Shown: positions 7,557-13,433, counted from the stretch's first letter. The stretch: 13,433 nt of DNA from an uncultured Phycisphaerae bacterium (GCA_913046275.1 CAJWSE010000018.1:1-13433), one strand, 5' to 3'. Made by a program: numbers and translations. Notes: generated by a model from the sequence alone, not told the origin.

Positions 7557-7979
7557 TCAGGCAATCTTGCTAAGCGAATGACGCCGCATGTATACATGTG
7601 GCATATCGTTCATTATGAACTCATCATCAAAAAGTTCAAATCCGTTACTTAAGTAAAAGCCGTGTATGTTTTTTCTTGCTGTGCACCATATTCCCCCTTT
7701 GGTCATCGAAAAGAGCATTGCAACCAATTGCTTGCCTATGCCTTGACCCCTAAATTTCTGCAATACTGCCATGCCACGGAGTCGCCAGCTGCAATCATTT
7801 TTTTGTTCAGGTAAAAGCGAAACAATTGCAACAACAATACCTCTATCCATCATGGCTAAATGGATAGAACGTTGGTCCTCATCTAAGTCGAAAGTCCAAT
7901 TTTCTTTGGGCTGCCCAGGGCGCAGTATCGATTCTCTTAATACATAACAATCACTTGCTTGAACACGTTCAATCAACAT
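7557..7979 (-). CDS. GNAT-family N-acetyltransferase
   Basis: A 140-residue single-domain GCN5-related acetyltransferase, predicted to move acetyl from acetyl-CoA to an amine on a small molecule or protein; the acceptor cannot be told. Motif A is clear: RGMAVLQKFRGQGIGKQLV (68-86), with the R-x-x-G-x-G pyrophosphate-binding loop RGQGIG at 77-82. Motif B-like ARKNIHGFYLSNGFE (101-115) follows, as in YjcF/ElaA-type GNATs. No membrane segment or extra domain is seen. The ATG overlaps the end of the upstream methyltransferase by seven bases, so the two are probably co-translated; GAAAGG directly abuts the ATG, closer than usual. It is the last gene of the leftward rpmI-rplT unit and ends eight bases from the prfB stop. 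Confidence 0.85.
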   Translation of the reverse strand: MLIERVQASDCYVLRESILRPGQPKENWTFDLDEDQRSIHLAMMDRGIVVAIVSLLPEQKNDCSWRLRGMAVLQKFRGQGIGKQLVAMLFSMTKGGIWCTARKNIHGFYLSNGFELFDDEFIMNDMPHVYMRRHSLSKIA

Positions 7980-8587
7980 CCTTTCAAACTCACAACTCGG
8001 CTTGGCGGGATATTTTTATATACATTAACTTGTGTACCATGGTGCTTTTGGAATCGTTTGTTAATATCTGTTGTACGTTGTTTTGTTTCTTTTCGAACAC
8101 TTGAAAAGCCAAACAATGACTTGATTGAGCGCATGCCTAGATATTCAAAATATGCGAGCACAGCATCTTTCTTCAATAAGCCAAACATGACCGAAAATAG
8201 ATGTTGAACTAGTGCTACAGGAAAATTATTAAAGGGTAAGCCGCAAATAATCGCATCAAAAGTGCAATCAATTTCTGCTTCTTCGATTGGCATATTATGC
8301 ATACGCACATGAATGTCAGGATTGTTGAGGCGGAATGGCGCAAGTAACGTTTTTTCGACAGCATTGCAAAATTCGGGATTTAACTCCACTATGTGAAATG
8401 TATCGCCTGCCCGAAGAGTTTTTAGTATTTCCTTGGTAAATGAGCCTGTACCGCAGCCCACTTCAAGGACTTTTTTTCTTCCTTCTCGGGGCACGAATTG
8501 AACAATCGACCTCGCAAGAAATCTGGAGGATGGCGCAATCGCACCTGTAGAGCGATAGTGTCGAATTGCTTCAACTAAAAAACGGAT
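7973..8587 (-). CDS. PmtA-like SAM-dependent methyltransferase (probable non-standard ATC start)
   Basis: A class I S-adenosylmethionine methyltransferase resembling bacterial phospholipid N-methyltransferases (PmtA), which convert phosphatidylethanolamine toward phosphatidylcholine; the substrate is inferred, not shown. Counting from ATC at 8587, motif I VLEVGCGTGSF is at 40-50, VELNPEF at 67-73 holds the acidic ribose-binding residue, GLPFNNFP at 116-123 replaces the usual (S)GLPF-x-x-(L/F)P, and NIPPSRV near the end matches the family's NlPPA-V signature. The first conventional start, GTG at 8494, would leave 173 residues. It would cut off GAIAPSSRFLARSI just upstream, a segment conserved in this family (GAVAPSS-x-x-LA). 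The frame is open back to a stop at 8618-8620 without ATG, GTG or TTG. ATC 8587-8585 overlaps the rplT stop as TAATC. If GTG is really used, the gene is 7973-8494. Confidence 0.75.
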   Translation of the reverse strand: MRFLVEAIRHYRSTGAIAPSSRFLARSIVQFVPREGRKKVLEVGCGTGSFTKEILKTLRAGDTFHIVELNPEFCNAVEKTLLAPFRLNNPDIHVRMHNMPIEEAEIDCTFDAIICGLPFNNFPVALVQHLFSVMFGLLKKDAVLAYFEYLGMRSIKSLFGFSSVRKETKQRTTDINKRFQKHHGTQVNVYKNIPPSRVVSLKGC

Positions 8588-8958
8588 TACTTGCTCGCTT
8601 GAGCAGTCGTTTTTTCTTCAGCTAGATTAACGAGCTGATCAAATGCTTTTGGATCTTCGATTGCAATTTGACTAAGCATTTTACGATTAAGCAAAATACC
8701 GGCATTTGCGAGCCCATTAATGAAACGACTGTAGCGAGTACCTCGCATGCGGCAAGCTGCAGTAATACGGGTAATCCAAATTCGGCGGAAATCACGACGT
8801 CGAGCACGACGGTCACGATATGCAAATTGGCCGGCACGAGTAAGTGCTACCTTGGCTTGTTGCTTATGACGACTTTTCGTTCCCCAATAACCTCGAGCGG
8901 CTTTCAATAATCTTTTTCGTGCCTTATTTCGAGCGGCACCTTTTCGTACGCGTGGCAT
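8587..8958 (-). CDS. rplT: 50S ribosomal protein L20
   Basis: L20 binds 23S rRNA early in large-subunit assembly and, in E. coli and Bacillus, represses its own operon. The 123-residue product is full length: MPRVRKGAARNKARKRLLK at the start (basic rRNA-binding tail), ARGYWGTKSRHKQQAK (21-36), YRDRRARRRDFRRIWITRIT (47-66), and the C-terminal domain GTRYSRFINGLANAGILLNR (73-92). The ATG at 8958 follows a near-perfect AAAGGAGG, seven bases away. It lies 83 bases downstream of rpmI in the usual rpmI-rplT order, and its stop codon overlaps the probable start of the methyltransferase. Confidence 0.97.
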   Translation of the reverse strand: MPRVRKGAARNKARKRLLKAARGYWGTKSRHKQQAKVALTRAGQFAYRDRRARRRDFRRIWITRITAACRMRGTRYSRFINGLANAGILLNRKMLSQIAIEDPKAFDQLVNLAEEKTTAQASK

Positions 8959-8982
8959 GTGTTGCCTCCTTTAATTTGTTTG

Positions 8983-9000
8983 AACCGGGGGGTTGGCCCC
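8983..9000 (-). promoter_or_regulatory. GC-rich inverted repeat in the rpmI-rplT spacer
   Basis: The spacer contains GGGG-TTGG-CCCC (8989-9000, plus strand), with an alternative AACC...GGTT pairing on its left (8983-8994), just upstream of the very strong rplT ribosome binding site (8965-8972). L20 represses its operon through structured leader RNA in other bacteria. Whether this small competing structure serves that purpose cannot be decided from one sequence. Confidence 0.25.
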
Positions 9001-9041
9001 TTGCCTTCCACTTCGACCCGTCAAACGATACGTGATTTGAA

Positions 9042-9257
9042 TTACTTCGTTGAAGCGTTAAGACGTGATTTCAACATTGCTCCAATACGTTTAATGTCCG
9101 CTGGACCGACATAATTAGGGCTGCGATATGAACGCAATGTCTTTCCTGATTTATGACTTCGGAGGTGACCTCCAAATGCACGTTTCACCTTGACCTTGCC
9201 AGAAGCAGTGACCTTGATGCGTTTTGCTAGACCTTTATGTGTCTTTAACTTTGACAT
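9042..9257 (-). CDS. rpmI: 50S ribosomal protein L35
   Basis: L35 is a small basic protein of the large subunit. The 71-residue product starts MSKLKTHKGLAKRIKVTASG and contains KRAFGGHLRSHKSGKTLRSY, the conserved core. The frame is open to 9311, but the extra 18 codons do not resemble L35, and GGAG lies eight bases before the ATG at 9257, so this start is preferred. In many bacteria the operon is infC-rpmI-rplT. Here infC is absent, and the next gene upstream, 60 bases away on the same strand, is the anti-sigma gene. No terminator hairpin is evident between them. Confidence 0.95.
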   Translation of the reverse strand: MSKLKTHKGLAKRIKVTASGKVKVKRAFGGHLRSHKSGKTLRSYRSPNYVGPADIKRIGAMLKSRLNASTK

Positions 9258-9317
9258 AGTATTTACTCCAAATCGAGCCAGGTAGTGTAACAGAATTGCT
9301 AGAACAAGCAAAGGGTT

Positions 9318-10211
9318 TTATTGTGTCAAAAAGAGGTCAATACCCTTACTTTTATTCCGCTCAAGAACCCAAATCATATCACCACCAATAACGGGTGCGG
9401 GCGCTGCAATAGGTGTTGAACCATCATCCCGTAAATGGTTTTGGCCCAATGCACCATGGTTTGCAGATGGGGTTAGGGGGTCTGGTTTGCCGCCATTAAG
9501 CAAATCGTCGAGAATAGGATTACGATCTGCAATGATGATGAATAAACGGCCCCGGCTTTGAATGTTCTTCCACATCTGATTAGACTGAGTTTGATAACTA
9601 AAACCACCTCTATCGCGACCATGACCCGGACAGTTTAAATGATGGTGTTCGCAATAACCCTCTTCAGCGAGAATCTGTGCATCCGTACGACCTGGTGCAA
9701 CTCCACCAAATAATGATCCCAACGATGCAACAGCGGTAGTTGGCATTCCGCCATTGTGGTCATTTGCATAATTAACTAAACCGTGCCCAACCATTGCCAT
9801 ATTGTTTGCACATTCATTTTGAATTGAACGGTCTCGTGCACTCTTGCCAAGCATAGTCACAATTGAAACGGCAATCAGAATCATGGCGGCAACCGTCATG
9901 AAGTCCGGCATTCGAATCTTAAATCCACGGCCTGTTGCCTTAACATCCGTTGTTGAAATGTGCATTCGCGCTGATCGCTGGGATTCATACTGTTGGATTC
10001 GAGCTAATGTAGCGTCAATTAATGTGTCTGAGGCATCTTCTACAGGATATGCTTCAAGGAAGCCGAGCATGTCTAAAATAGATCGTGCCCGTTGTTCGTC
10101 TTTGGGCGTTAGGTCTTCAAGCTCATTTAATTCAAACCCAACATCGACGAGACGGTCAAGTATTTCCGCGTCCGCCTCACATAGTTTGAGGTCCTCAAAT
10201 CTGTTGCTCAT
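9318..10211 (-). CDS. Putative membrane anti-sigma factor with pseudopilin-like (H-x9/10-DG) domain
   Basis: A 297-residue protein with one transmembrane helix (FMTVAAMILIAVSIVTML, 104-121). The N-terminal ~100 residues are acidic and helical and would lie in the cytoplasm. They lack the HxxxCxxC zinc motif of classical ZAS anti-sigma factors. After the helix, NECANNMAMVGHGLVNYAND (132-151) and GGMP resemble the start of the mature region of planctomycete DUF1559-type pseudopilins (C-x-NNL-x-x-I-G-x-x-L-x-x-Y). The C-terminal NHGALGQNHLRDDGS (251-265) resembles their H-x9-DG signature. The ATG overlaps the sigma-factor stop as ATGA, so the two are translationally coupled; this pairing is the main reason to call it an anti-sigma factor. 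I do not recognise a named family for the whole protein. It could instead be a sensor or assembly protein co-expressed with the sigma factor. Confidence 0.6.
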   Translation of the reverse strand: MSNRFEDLKLCEADAEILDRLVDVGFELNELEDLTPKDEQRARSILDMLGFLEAYPVEDASDTLIDATLARIQQYESQRSARMHISTTDVKATGRGFKIRMPDFMTVAAMILIAVSIVTMLGKSARDRSIQNECANNMAMVGHGLVNYANDHNGGMPTTAVASLGSLFGGVAPGRTDAQILAEEGYCEHHHLNCPGHGRDRGGFSYQTQSNQMWKNIQSRGRLFIIIADRNPILDDLLNGGKPDPLTPSANHGALGQNHLRDDGSTPIAAPAPVIGGDMIWVLERNKSKGIDLFLTQ

Positions 10212-10813
10212 TCTGCTTCCTCACTATTCTCTGCTTGCCATGCTGCACTAAAAGCTGCAACCGCAGAATGCAGCCGACTTTTAACCGTTCCAAGTGGAAT
10301 CTGGAGGGACTCTGCAATTTGTAGATAACTCATTTGTTGGAAGTAGCTCAGCAAAAGAATCTCCCGTAAATGACTAGGAAGTTCATCGACAGCATTTCGG
10401 ACGCTATCAATCTGTTCACTATCAAGTAATTTTGCATCCGGTAGTTCCTGATTGCTTTCCATGAGATCGACAAAACGGGCGCCATCGCCGTCTCCACCTA
10501 CTTCTTGTGACAGTGACATAACTGTCCTCTTGGAATACTTACGATGCCAGTCCCTACCTTTGTTCGCAGCAATTGTAAAAAGCCATGGCTTAAATCGTCG
10601 ATTAGGGTCAAAAGTCTCGGCTGAAATGTGAACTTGGAGAAAAGCATCCTGAAAAACGTCCTCTGCGGCTGCTTGAGAGCCTACAAAACGAATGAGGAAA
10701 TGAAGCAAATCATTTTTATATCGCTCCATCAAATCTGGAAAAGCAGAAGAATCTCCTTCAATATGTGCTGAAAGAAGTTCTTCATCCGTTCGTTTGCTGG
10801 ATTCTGAGGACAT
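10208..10813 (-). CDS. ECF-type RNA polymerase sigma factor
   Basis: An extracytoplasmic-function sigma-70 factor of 201 residues that directs RNA polymerase to a stress or envelope regulon. Region 2 (about 23-95) has LMERYKNDLLHFLIRFVGS, the EDVFQDAFLQV helix that binds the -10 element (51-61) and FKPWLFTIAANKGRDWHRK (74-92). Region 4 (about 138-190) is a helix-turn-helix with LPSHLREILLLSYFQQMSY and IPLGTVKSRLHSA (172-184). There is no region 1 or 3, as expected for ECF. The frame is open to an ATG at 10867, but the extra residues (MVLRLNCISTLYSV...) are not family-like. The ATG at 10813 is chosen although neither start has a good ribosome binding site. The stop overlaps the downstream anti-sigma start. 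Its promoter should lie in 10814-11065, shared with the divergent M50 gene. Confidence 0.92.
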   Translation of the reverse strand: MSSESSKRTDEELLSAHIEGDSSAFPDLMERYKNDLLHFLIRFVGSQAAAEDVFQDAFLQVHISAETFDPNRRFKPWLFTIAANKGRDWHRKYSKRTVMSLSQEVGGDGDGARFVDLMESNQELPDAKLLDSEQIDSVRNAVDELPSHLREILLLSYFQQMSYLQIAESLQIPLGTVKSRLHSAVAAFSAAWQAENSEEAE

Positions 10814-11065
10814 TTGAAGACAGCGTACGCTATATAAGGTACTTATGCAATTGAGTCGTAGTACCATACTTCAGCTTTTACTTATGGCATATTCTTGCAC
10901 CATCCCACTGAATAGAGAATTCCTTAATTATGCTACATCTATAATTTTGTTGAATCATCCTGACCCTGTTACCGAAGCTACTAAGAACAAGATTATCTAT
11001 TGCTATAAGTCTCCTACAGCCGTACGAACGATTATAAAAACAAGCACAATAAAGGAACAGAAAGA
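10814..11065. other. 252-base divergent intergenic region between sigma factor and M50 protease
   Basis: The longest non-coding stretch of the window. Both short frames that cross it encode unrelated low-complexity peptides and are discounted. It must hold promoters for the leftward sigma/anti-sigma unit and the rightward protease. A consensus-like TATAAT is at 10940-10945 on the plus strand. I saw no tRNA, long repeat or strong terminator. Confidence 0.55.
10940..10945 (+). promoter_or_regulatory. Possible -10 element (TATAAT) for the M50 gene
   Basis: A perfect TATAAT about 120 bases before the protease ATG. The expected -35 position (near 10917-10923) reads GAATTC-like and is poor, and AT-rich DNA gives such hexamers by chance, so this is tentative. 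Confidence 0.25.
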
Positions 11066-11713
11066 ATGACATGGTGGGTACATGATTTGTGGAACTCGGG
11101 CCGAGCGATTGAACTGGTATCTTGGATATTCTGGGTTATCGCTTCAATCACATTGCATGAACTTGCGCATGGTTGGGCTGCCCTTTGGGAAGGTGATGAC
11201 ACGCCTCAAACTACTGGCCATATGACTGCTAACCCTATCGTACATATGGGTGTGCCTTCAATAATTGCGTTTCTCGTTATAGGTATTGCCTGGGGCATGA
11301 TGCCGGTAAACCCCTATCGGTTTCGGCATGGTAAATGGGGTCGCATTCTTGTTTCGTTTGCGGGACCAGCATTGAATCTGATTCTTGCATTTGCAGCACT
11401 CACAATCTCTGGATTATTACCAAATGCGCATCCAAACGTACATTCTTTTCTGTTTACGGGTGGTTTTTTAAATATCTTATTGTTTCTGCTGAATATGTTA
11501 CCCGTGCCTCCCCTTGATGGTTCAAACATTCTCGCAAATCTATCGACCACCGTTGGTCGTTGGTATAGTCACCCTCAAGCACAAATGGCTGGTCTACTTT
11601 TGTTTTTTGCATTGATGTGGTCGAATGCTTTTGGAGCAGTTTTCATGATTACACAGAAAATTTCAGCAGAATACATCCTCTTAATCGTAAAAATTAGTCA
11701 CGGTTTGCCCTAA
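11066..11713 (+). CDS. Site-2-protease-like M50 family membrane metalloprotease
   Basis: An integral-membrane zinc protease that cleaves within the membrane. The 215-residue product has the M50 zinc motif HELAH at 31-35 (His31, Glu32, His35) inside the first hydrophobic segment (15-35). A loop with MPVNPYRFR (79-87), FAGPALNLILA (98-108) and the third zinc-ligand motif PVPPLDGSN (146-154, Asp151) follow. Further hydrophobic stretches lie at ~63-80, 97-116, 127-148, 173-196 and 203-211. It lacks PDZ and CBS domains, so it belongs with the minimal S2P-like proteins whose substrates are mostly unknown. AAAGGAACAGAAAG precedes the ATG. It is divergent from the ECF sigma/anti-sigma pair, which makes regulated proteolysis of that anti-sigma factor an attractive but unproven idea. 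It could equally belong to the downstream rpsP unit or act alone. Confidence 0.9.
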   Translation: MTWWVHDLWNSGRAIELVSWIFWVIASITLHELAHGWAALWEGDDTPQTTGHMTANPIVHMGVPSIIAFLVIGIAWGMMPVNPYRFRHGKWGRILVSFAGPALNLILAFAALTISGLLPNAHPNVHSFLFTGGFLNILLFLLNMLPVPPLDGSNILANLSTTVGRWYSHPQAQMAGLLLFFALMWSNAFGAVFMITQKISAEYILLIVKISHGLP

Positions 11714-11778
11714 TTCTCTTTCATTGCTACAATATGCAGCTCGAGTAATCGCTTCGTGAAGTGGTTCGCACGGCAAAC

Positions 11779-11798
11779 ATTGGAAGGTCCAATTTTTT
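11779..11798 (+). terminator. Small intrinsic-terminator-like hairpin after the M50 gene
   Basis: ATTGGA-AGG-TCCAAT (11779-11793) is a perfect six-base stem with a three-base loop, and its last base begins a run of six T (11793-11798). It lies 66 bases after the protease stop and 68 bases before the rpsP start, so it could end the protease transcript or act as an rpsP leader attenuator. The stem is short and not GC-rich. Confidence 0.4.
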
Positions 11799-11865
11799 GC
11801 CCCACGGCCCACAGTCTTTGACTCTAAATAAGACGAACGAAGCCCAAGCAAGGAGACAGTGCCAT

Positions 11866-12132
11866 ATGGTGGTATTGCGACTTAAACGTATGGGAAGACG
11901 ACATCGACCCTTCTACAGGCTCAATGCCATGGACAAACGTTCACCACGTGATGGCAAACCGATTGAAGAATTAGGTTGGTTCGACCCAATTGCACCTGAA
12001 GATAAACAATTGAGTTTAAAAGCAGATCGAATTGATTACTGGTTAAGCGTTGGAGCTCAACCATCTCGGACTGTGGCAACTCTGTTAAAACGCGCTGATA
12101 TCGATCCGACTCCTGGAAAGAACATCAGTTAA
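11866..12132 (+). CDS. rpsP: 30S ribosomal protein S16
   Basis: S16 is an early-binding small-subunit protein needed for 30S assembly. The 88-residue product begins MVVLRLKRMGRRHRPFYRL, followed by DKRSPRDGKPIEELGWFDP, the family hallmark, then YWLSVGAQPS (63-72 in the product) and a short tail. The frame is open further upstream (to 11761), but those codons do not resemble S16. AGGAG sits about ten bases before the ATG at 11866, so the shorter start is chosen. It heads the rpsP-trmD-rplS unit; trmD follows after 16 bases. Confidence 0.96.
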   Translation: MVVLRLKRMGRRHRPFYRLNAMDKRSPRDGKPIEELGWFDPIAPEDKQLSLKADRIDYWLSVGAQPSRTVATLLKRADIDPTPGKNIS

Positions 12133-12148
12133 TTTACCTGGTCCAACC

Positions 12149-12862
12149 ATGCGGATCGATATCCTCACACTCTTCCCCGAGATGCTTGAAGCAACACTTG
12201 GAACAAGCATTGTTAAACGAGCACAGGATGCTGGTCACGTCGAGATTCATCTTCACGACATTCGCCATTGGGCCGACAATAAACATGGAAAGGTTGATGA
12301 TCGCCCCTTTGGCGGAGGACCTGGAATGGTAATGATGTGCCAACCATTGCATGATGCTGTGCAAACGGTTGAGCGACAACTCAAGAATCGACCCGTGCGA
12401 ATTCACTTTACGCCTCAAGGCGAAGTACTCAAGCAAAAACGGGTTGAACAGCTAGCGAGTGAGCAGAATATTCTCCTCATCGCTGGTCACTATGAGGGAA
12501 TCGATGAACGTGTGATTGAAACACTCGACCCCCTAGAGCTGAGCACAGGCGATTATGTGCTTAGTGGTGGAGAAATTCCTGCACTGCTTCTTGTAGATGC
12601 TGTTGTCAGACTTCTCCCAGGCGTTCTTGGACACGCTGATTCAGCCGACCAAGACTCCTTTTCGAAAAGGGGCAATGAAGGTAAGCGCCTTCTCGATTGC
12701 CCCCACTATACGCGTCCCCGCGTATGGAATGAAAAGGAAGTGCCAGAGGTGCTTCTCAGTGGCGACCATAAAGCCGTTGACCAGTGGCGCAAAAAGCAAA
12801 TGGAAAGTCGTACCCAATCAAGACGACCAGATTTGCTTACAAACGAGGAAGTTGACCCCTGA
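12149..12862 (+). CDS. trmD: tRNA (guanine-N1)-methyltransferase TrmD
   Basis: TrmD methylates G37 next to the anticodon of several tRNAs using SAM and so prevents +1 frameshifting. The 237-residue product is full length: MRIDILTLFPEM (1-12), DDRPFGGGPGMVM (50-62), the trefoil-knot SAM site formed by GHYEGIDERV (113-122) and STGDYVLSGGEIPAL (132-146), and the HADSADQDSFSK segment with Asp169 at the position of the E. coli catalytic aspartate. PHYTRPRVW (185-193) and a C-terminal helical domain with QWRKKQ follow. The start fits the family, though the ribosome binding site is poor, suggesting coupling to rpsP. rimM, which usually lies between rpsP and trmD, is not present here. Confidence 0.96.
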   Translation: MRIDILTLFPEMLEATLGTSIVKRAQDAGHVEIHLHDIRHWADNKHGKVDDRPFGGGPGMVMMCQPLHDAVQTVERQLKNRPVRIHFTPQGEVLKQKRVEQLASEQNILLIAGHYEGIDERVIETLDPLELSTGDYVLSGGEIPALLLVDAVVRLLPGVLGHADSADQDSFSKRGNEGKRLLDCPHYTRPRVWNEKEVPEVLLSGDHKAVDQWRKKQMESRTQSRRPDLLTNEEVDP

Positions 12863-12902
12863 ACACTATTGTTCAAGTCACATGCAAACCAAGAAGTTTG
12901 CA
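12861..12902 (+). promoter_or_regulatory. Tandem small hairpins between trmD and rplS
   Basis: Two inverted repeats follow one another. GAACA-CTAT-TGTTC (12861-12874) overlaps the trmD stop, and TGCAAAC-CAAGAA-GTTTGCA (12883-12902) lies just before the strong rplS ribosome binding site (AAAGGAG, 12911-12917). They could protect or tune the rplS message. Neither is followed by a T run, so they are not intrinsic terminators. The role is unknown. Confidence 0.3.
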
Positions 12903-12923
12903 ACTATAGAAAAGGAGTCCATC

Positions 12924-13298
12924 ATGGGCCAACGAGAAACAGTAGCGTCAGTAACAGCTAATCAACTACGAACGGAAGATTTTTTCCCAAACTTTAGCGT
13001 CGGTGATACTATCAACGTACATTACACCATCGTTGAAGGTGACAAAGAGCGCGTGCAAATATTCCAAGGTGTACTTATTGCACGCAAATCAAGTGGAATT
13101 AATGAAACTATTACGGTAAGACGTATCGTTGCAAACGAAGGTGTTGAACGTATTTTTCCGCTTCATTCACCCCGAATTGCACAAATTGAAATTGTTCGTC
13201 GAGGCGATGCCCGACGTGCAAAACTATACTACCTACGTGATCGTGTTGGTAAGTCAAGACGTATTCGAGATCAGCGGCGTGGCTTGAAGAATACATAA
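12924..13298 (+). CDS. rplS: 50S ribosomal protein L19
   Basis: L19 lies at the subunit interface of the ribosome. The 124-residue product shows FSVGDTINVHYTIVEGDKER (24-43), QIFQGVLIARKSSGINETIT (45-64), the GVERIFPLHSPRIAQIEIVR core and KLYYLRDRVGKSRRIRD, which together are diagnostic. The frame is open upstream to 12597, but that part overlaps trmD in another frame. AAAGGAG lies seven to eight bases before the ATG at 12924, fixing the start. It is the last gene of the rpsP-trmD-rplS unit and is followed by a strong hairpin. Confidence 0.97.
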   Translation: MGQRETVASVTANQLRTEDFFPNFSVGDTINVHYTIVEGDKERVQIFQGVLIARKSSGINETITVRRIVANEGVERIFPLHSPRIAQIEIVRRGDARRAKLYYLRDRVGKSRRIRDQRRGLKNT

Positions 13299-13318
13299 CA
13301 CTTTATAAATAAATCTAA

Positions 13319-13357
13319 AAGACAAAGGGCACACCAATGCGGTGTGCCCTTTGTCTT
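13319..13357. terminator. Strong hairpin terminator after rplS (possibly bidirectional)
   Basis: A perfect 17-base stem (13319-13335 with 13341-13357; core GGGCACACC/GGTGTGCCC) closes a five-base AATGC loop. The downstream side ends CTTTGTCTTGTC, a loose T-rich tail. The upstream side is A-rich, so it could also stop transcription arriving from the right. It lies 20 bases after the rplS stop and ends the ribosomal transcription unit. Confidence 0.85.
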
Positions 13358-13433
13358 GTCAGGAATGGTTCTTGGTTAGTAAGGTTAGCTCGCTTTACGG
13401 TATGAATCCCTATCTCTAAAGAATGAACTAGCT

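Noticed and set aside
10845..11072. Short frames in the sigma-M50 intergenic region on both strands
   Set aside because: Their composition is unlike the neighbours, they have no ribosome binding site or family resemblance, and they fall in a region that needs promoters.
11745..11775. tRNA-like stretch containing GGTTCGCA
   Set aside because: Only a T-loop-like string is present; no acceptor stem or anticodon arm could be built around it.
13385..13433. Possible 3' end of a convergent minus-strand gene (open frame ending SYRKAS then TAA at 13387-13385)
   Set aside because: Only about 15 codons are visible and a second minus-strand frame is also open. The bidirectional-looking terminator makes a convergent gene plausible, but it cannot be supported.
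1..13433. CRISPR arrays, insertion sequences, phage or toxin-antitoxin genes
   Set aside because: No regularly spaced repeats, transposase motifs, terminal inverted repeats or att-like duplications were seen by eye.

Overview
The window is dominated by a bacterial housekeeping segment of moderate GC (about 42-47% in lines I counted, positions ~1550-13433). It carries ribosomal protein, translation factor and amino-acid metabolism genes, plus an ECF sigma/anti-sigma pair. The gene set and one protein style suggest a marine Planctomycetota-like bacterium, possibly Phycisphaerae: the anti-sigma protein carries a pseudopilin-like segment with an H-x9/10-DG-type motif. This assignment is an inference, not a proof. 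The first ~1.55 kb differs sharply. It is AT-rich (23-32% GC in counted lines) and encodes the 3' part of bchD and the 5' end of bchO, bacteriochlorophyll genes of the anoxygenic-phototroph type.

Layout. 1-116 (-): start of bchO. 126-1550 (-): C-terminal two thirds of BchD. At ~1545-1556 this is joined in frame to the N-terminal ~506 residues of polynucleotide phosphorylase (1551-3068, -), making one 980-codon ORF. rpsO (3225-3479, -) lies upstream in the classical rpsO-pnp order. Then come serA (3566-5170, +) and a convergent class I aminotransferase (5167-6396, -). prfB (6441-7548, +) uses a CTT TGA C programmed +1 frameshift. On the minus strand, reading leftward from 10813, are an ECF sigma factor, its membrane anti-sigma partner, rpmI, rplT, a PmtA-like methyltransferase and a GNAT acetyltransferase (ending at 7557). 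On the plus strand, 11066-13298 holds a site-2-protease-like M50 peptidase and then rpsP-trmD-rplS, closed by a strong hairpin at 13319-13357.

How the genes work together. Most serve translation: S15, L35, L20, S16, L19, RF2 and TrmD. SerA and the aminotransferase supply serine and aspartate/glutamate metabolism. The sigma factor, anti-sigma factor and divergent M50 protease could form an envelope-signalling unit. The methyltransferase/acetyltransferase pair rides at the end of the rpmI-rplT operon.

Most notable points: the PNPase-BchD junction, most likely an assembly chimera because both partners are truncated and base composition switches there; a methyltransferase whose conserved N-terminus has no ATG/GTG/TTG start but an ATC exactly where TAATG coupling would be expected; an anti-sigma factor fused to a pseudopilin-like domain; and an RF2 frameshift site lacking an obvious internal Shine-Dalgarno stimulator. 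No gap between genes exceeds 300 bases; the largest (10814-11065) is described below.
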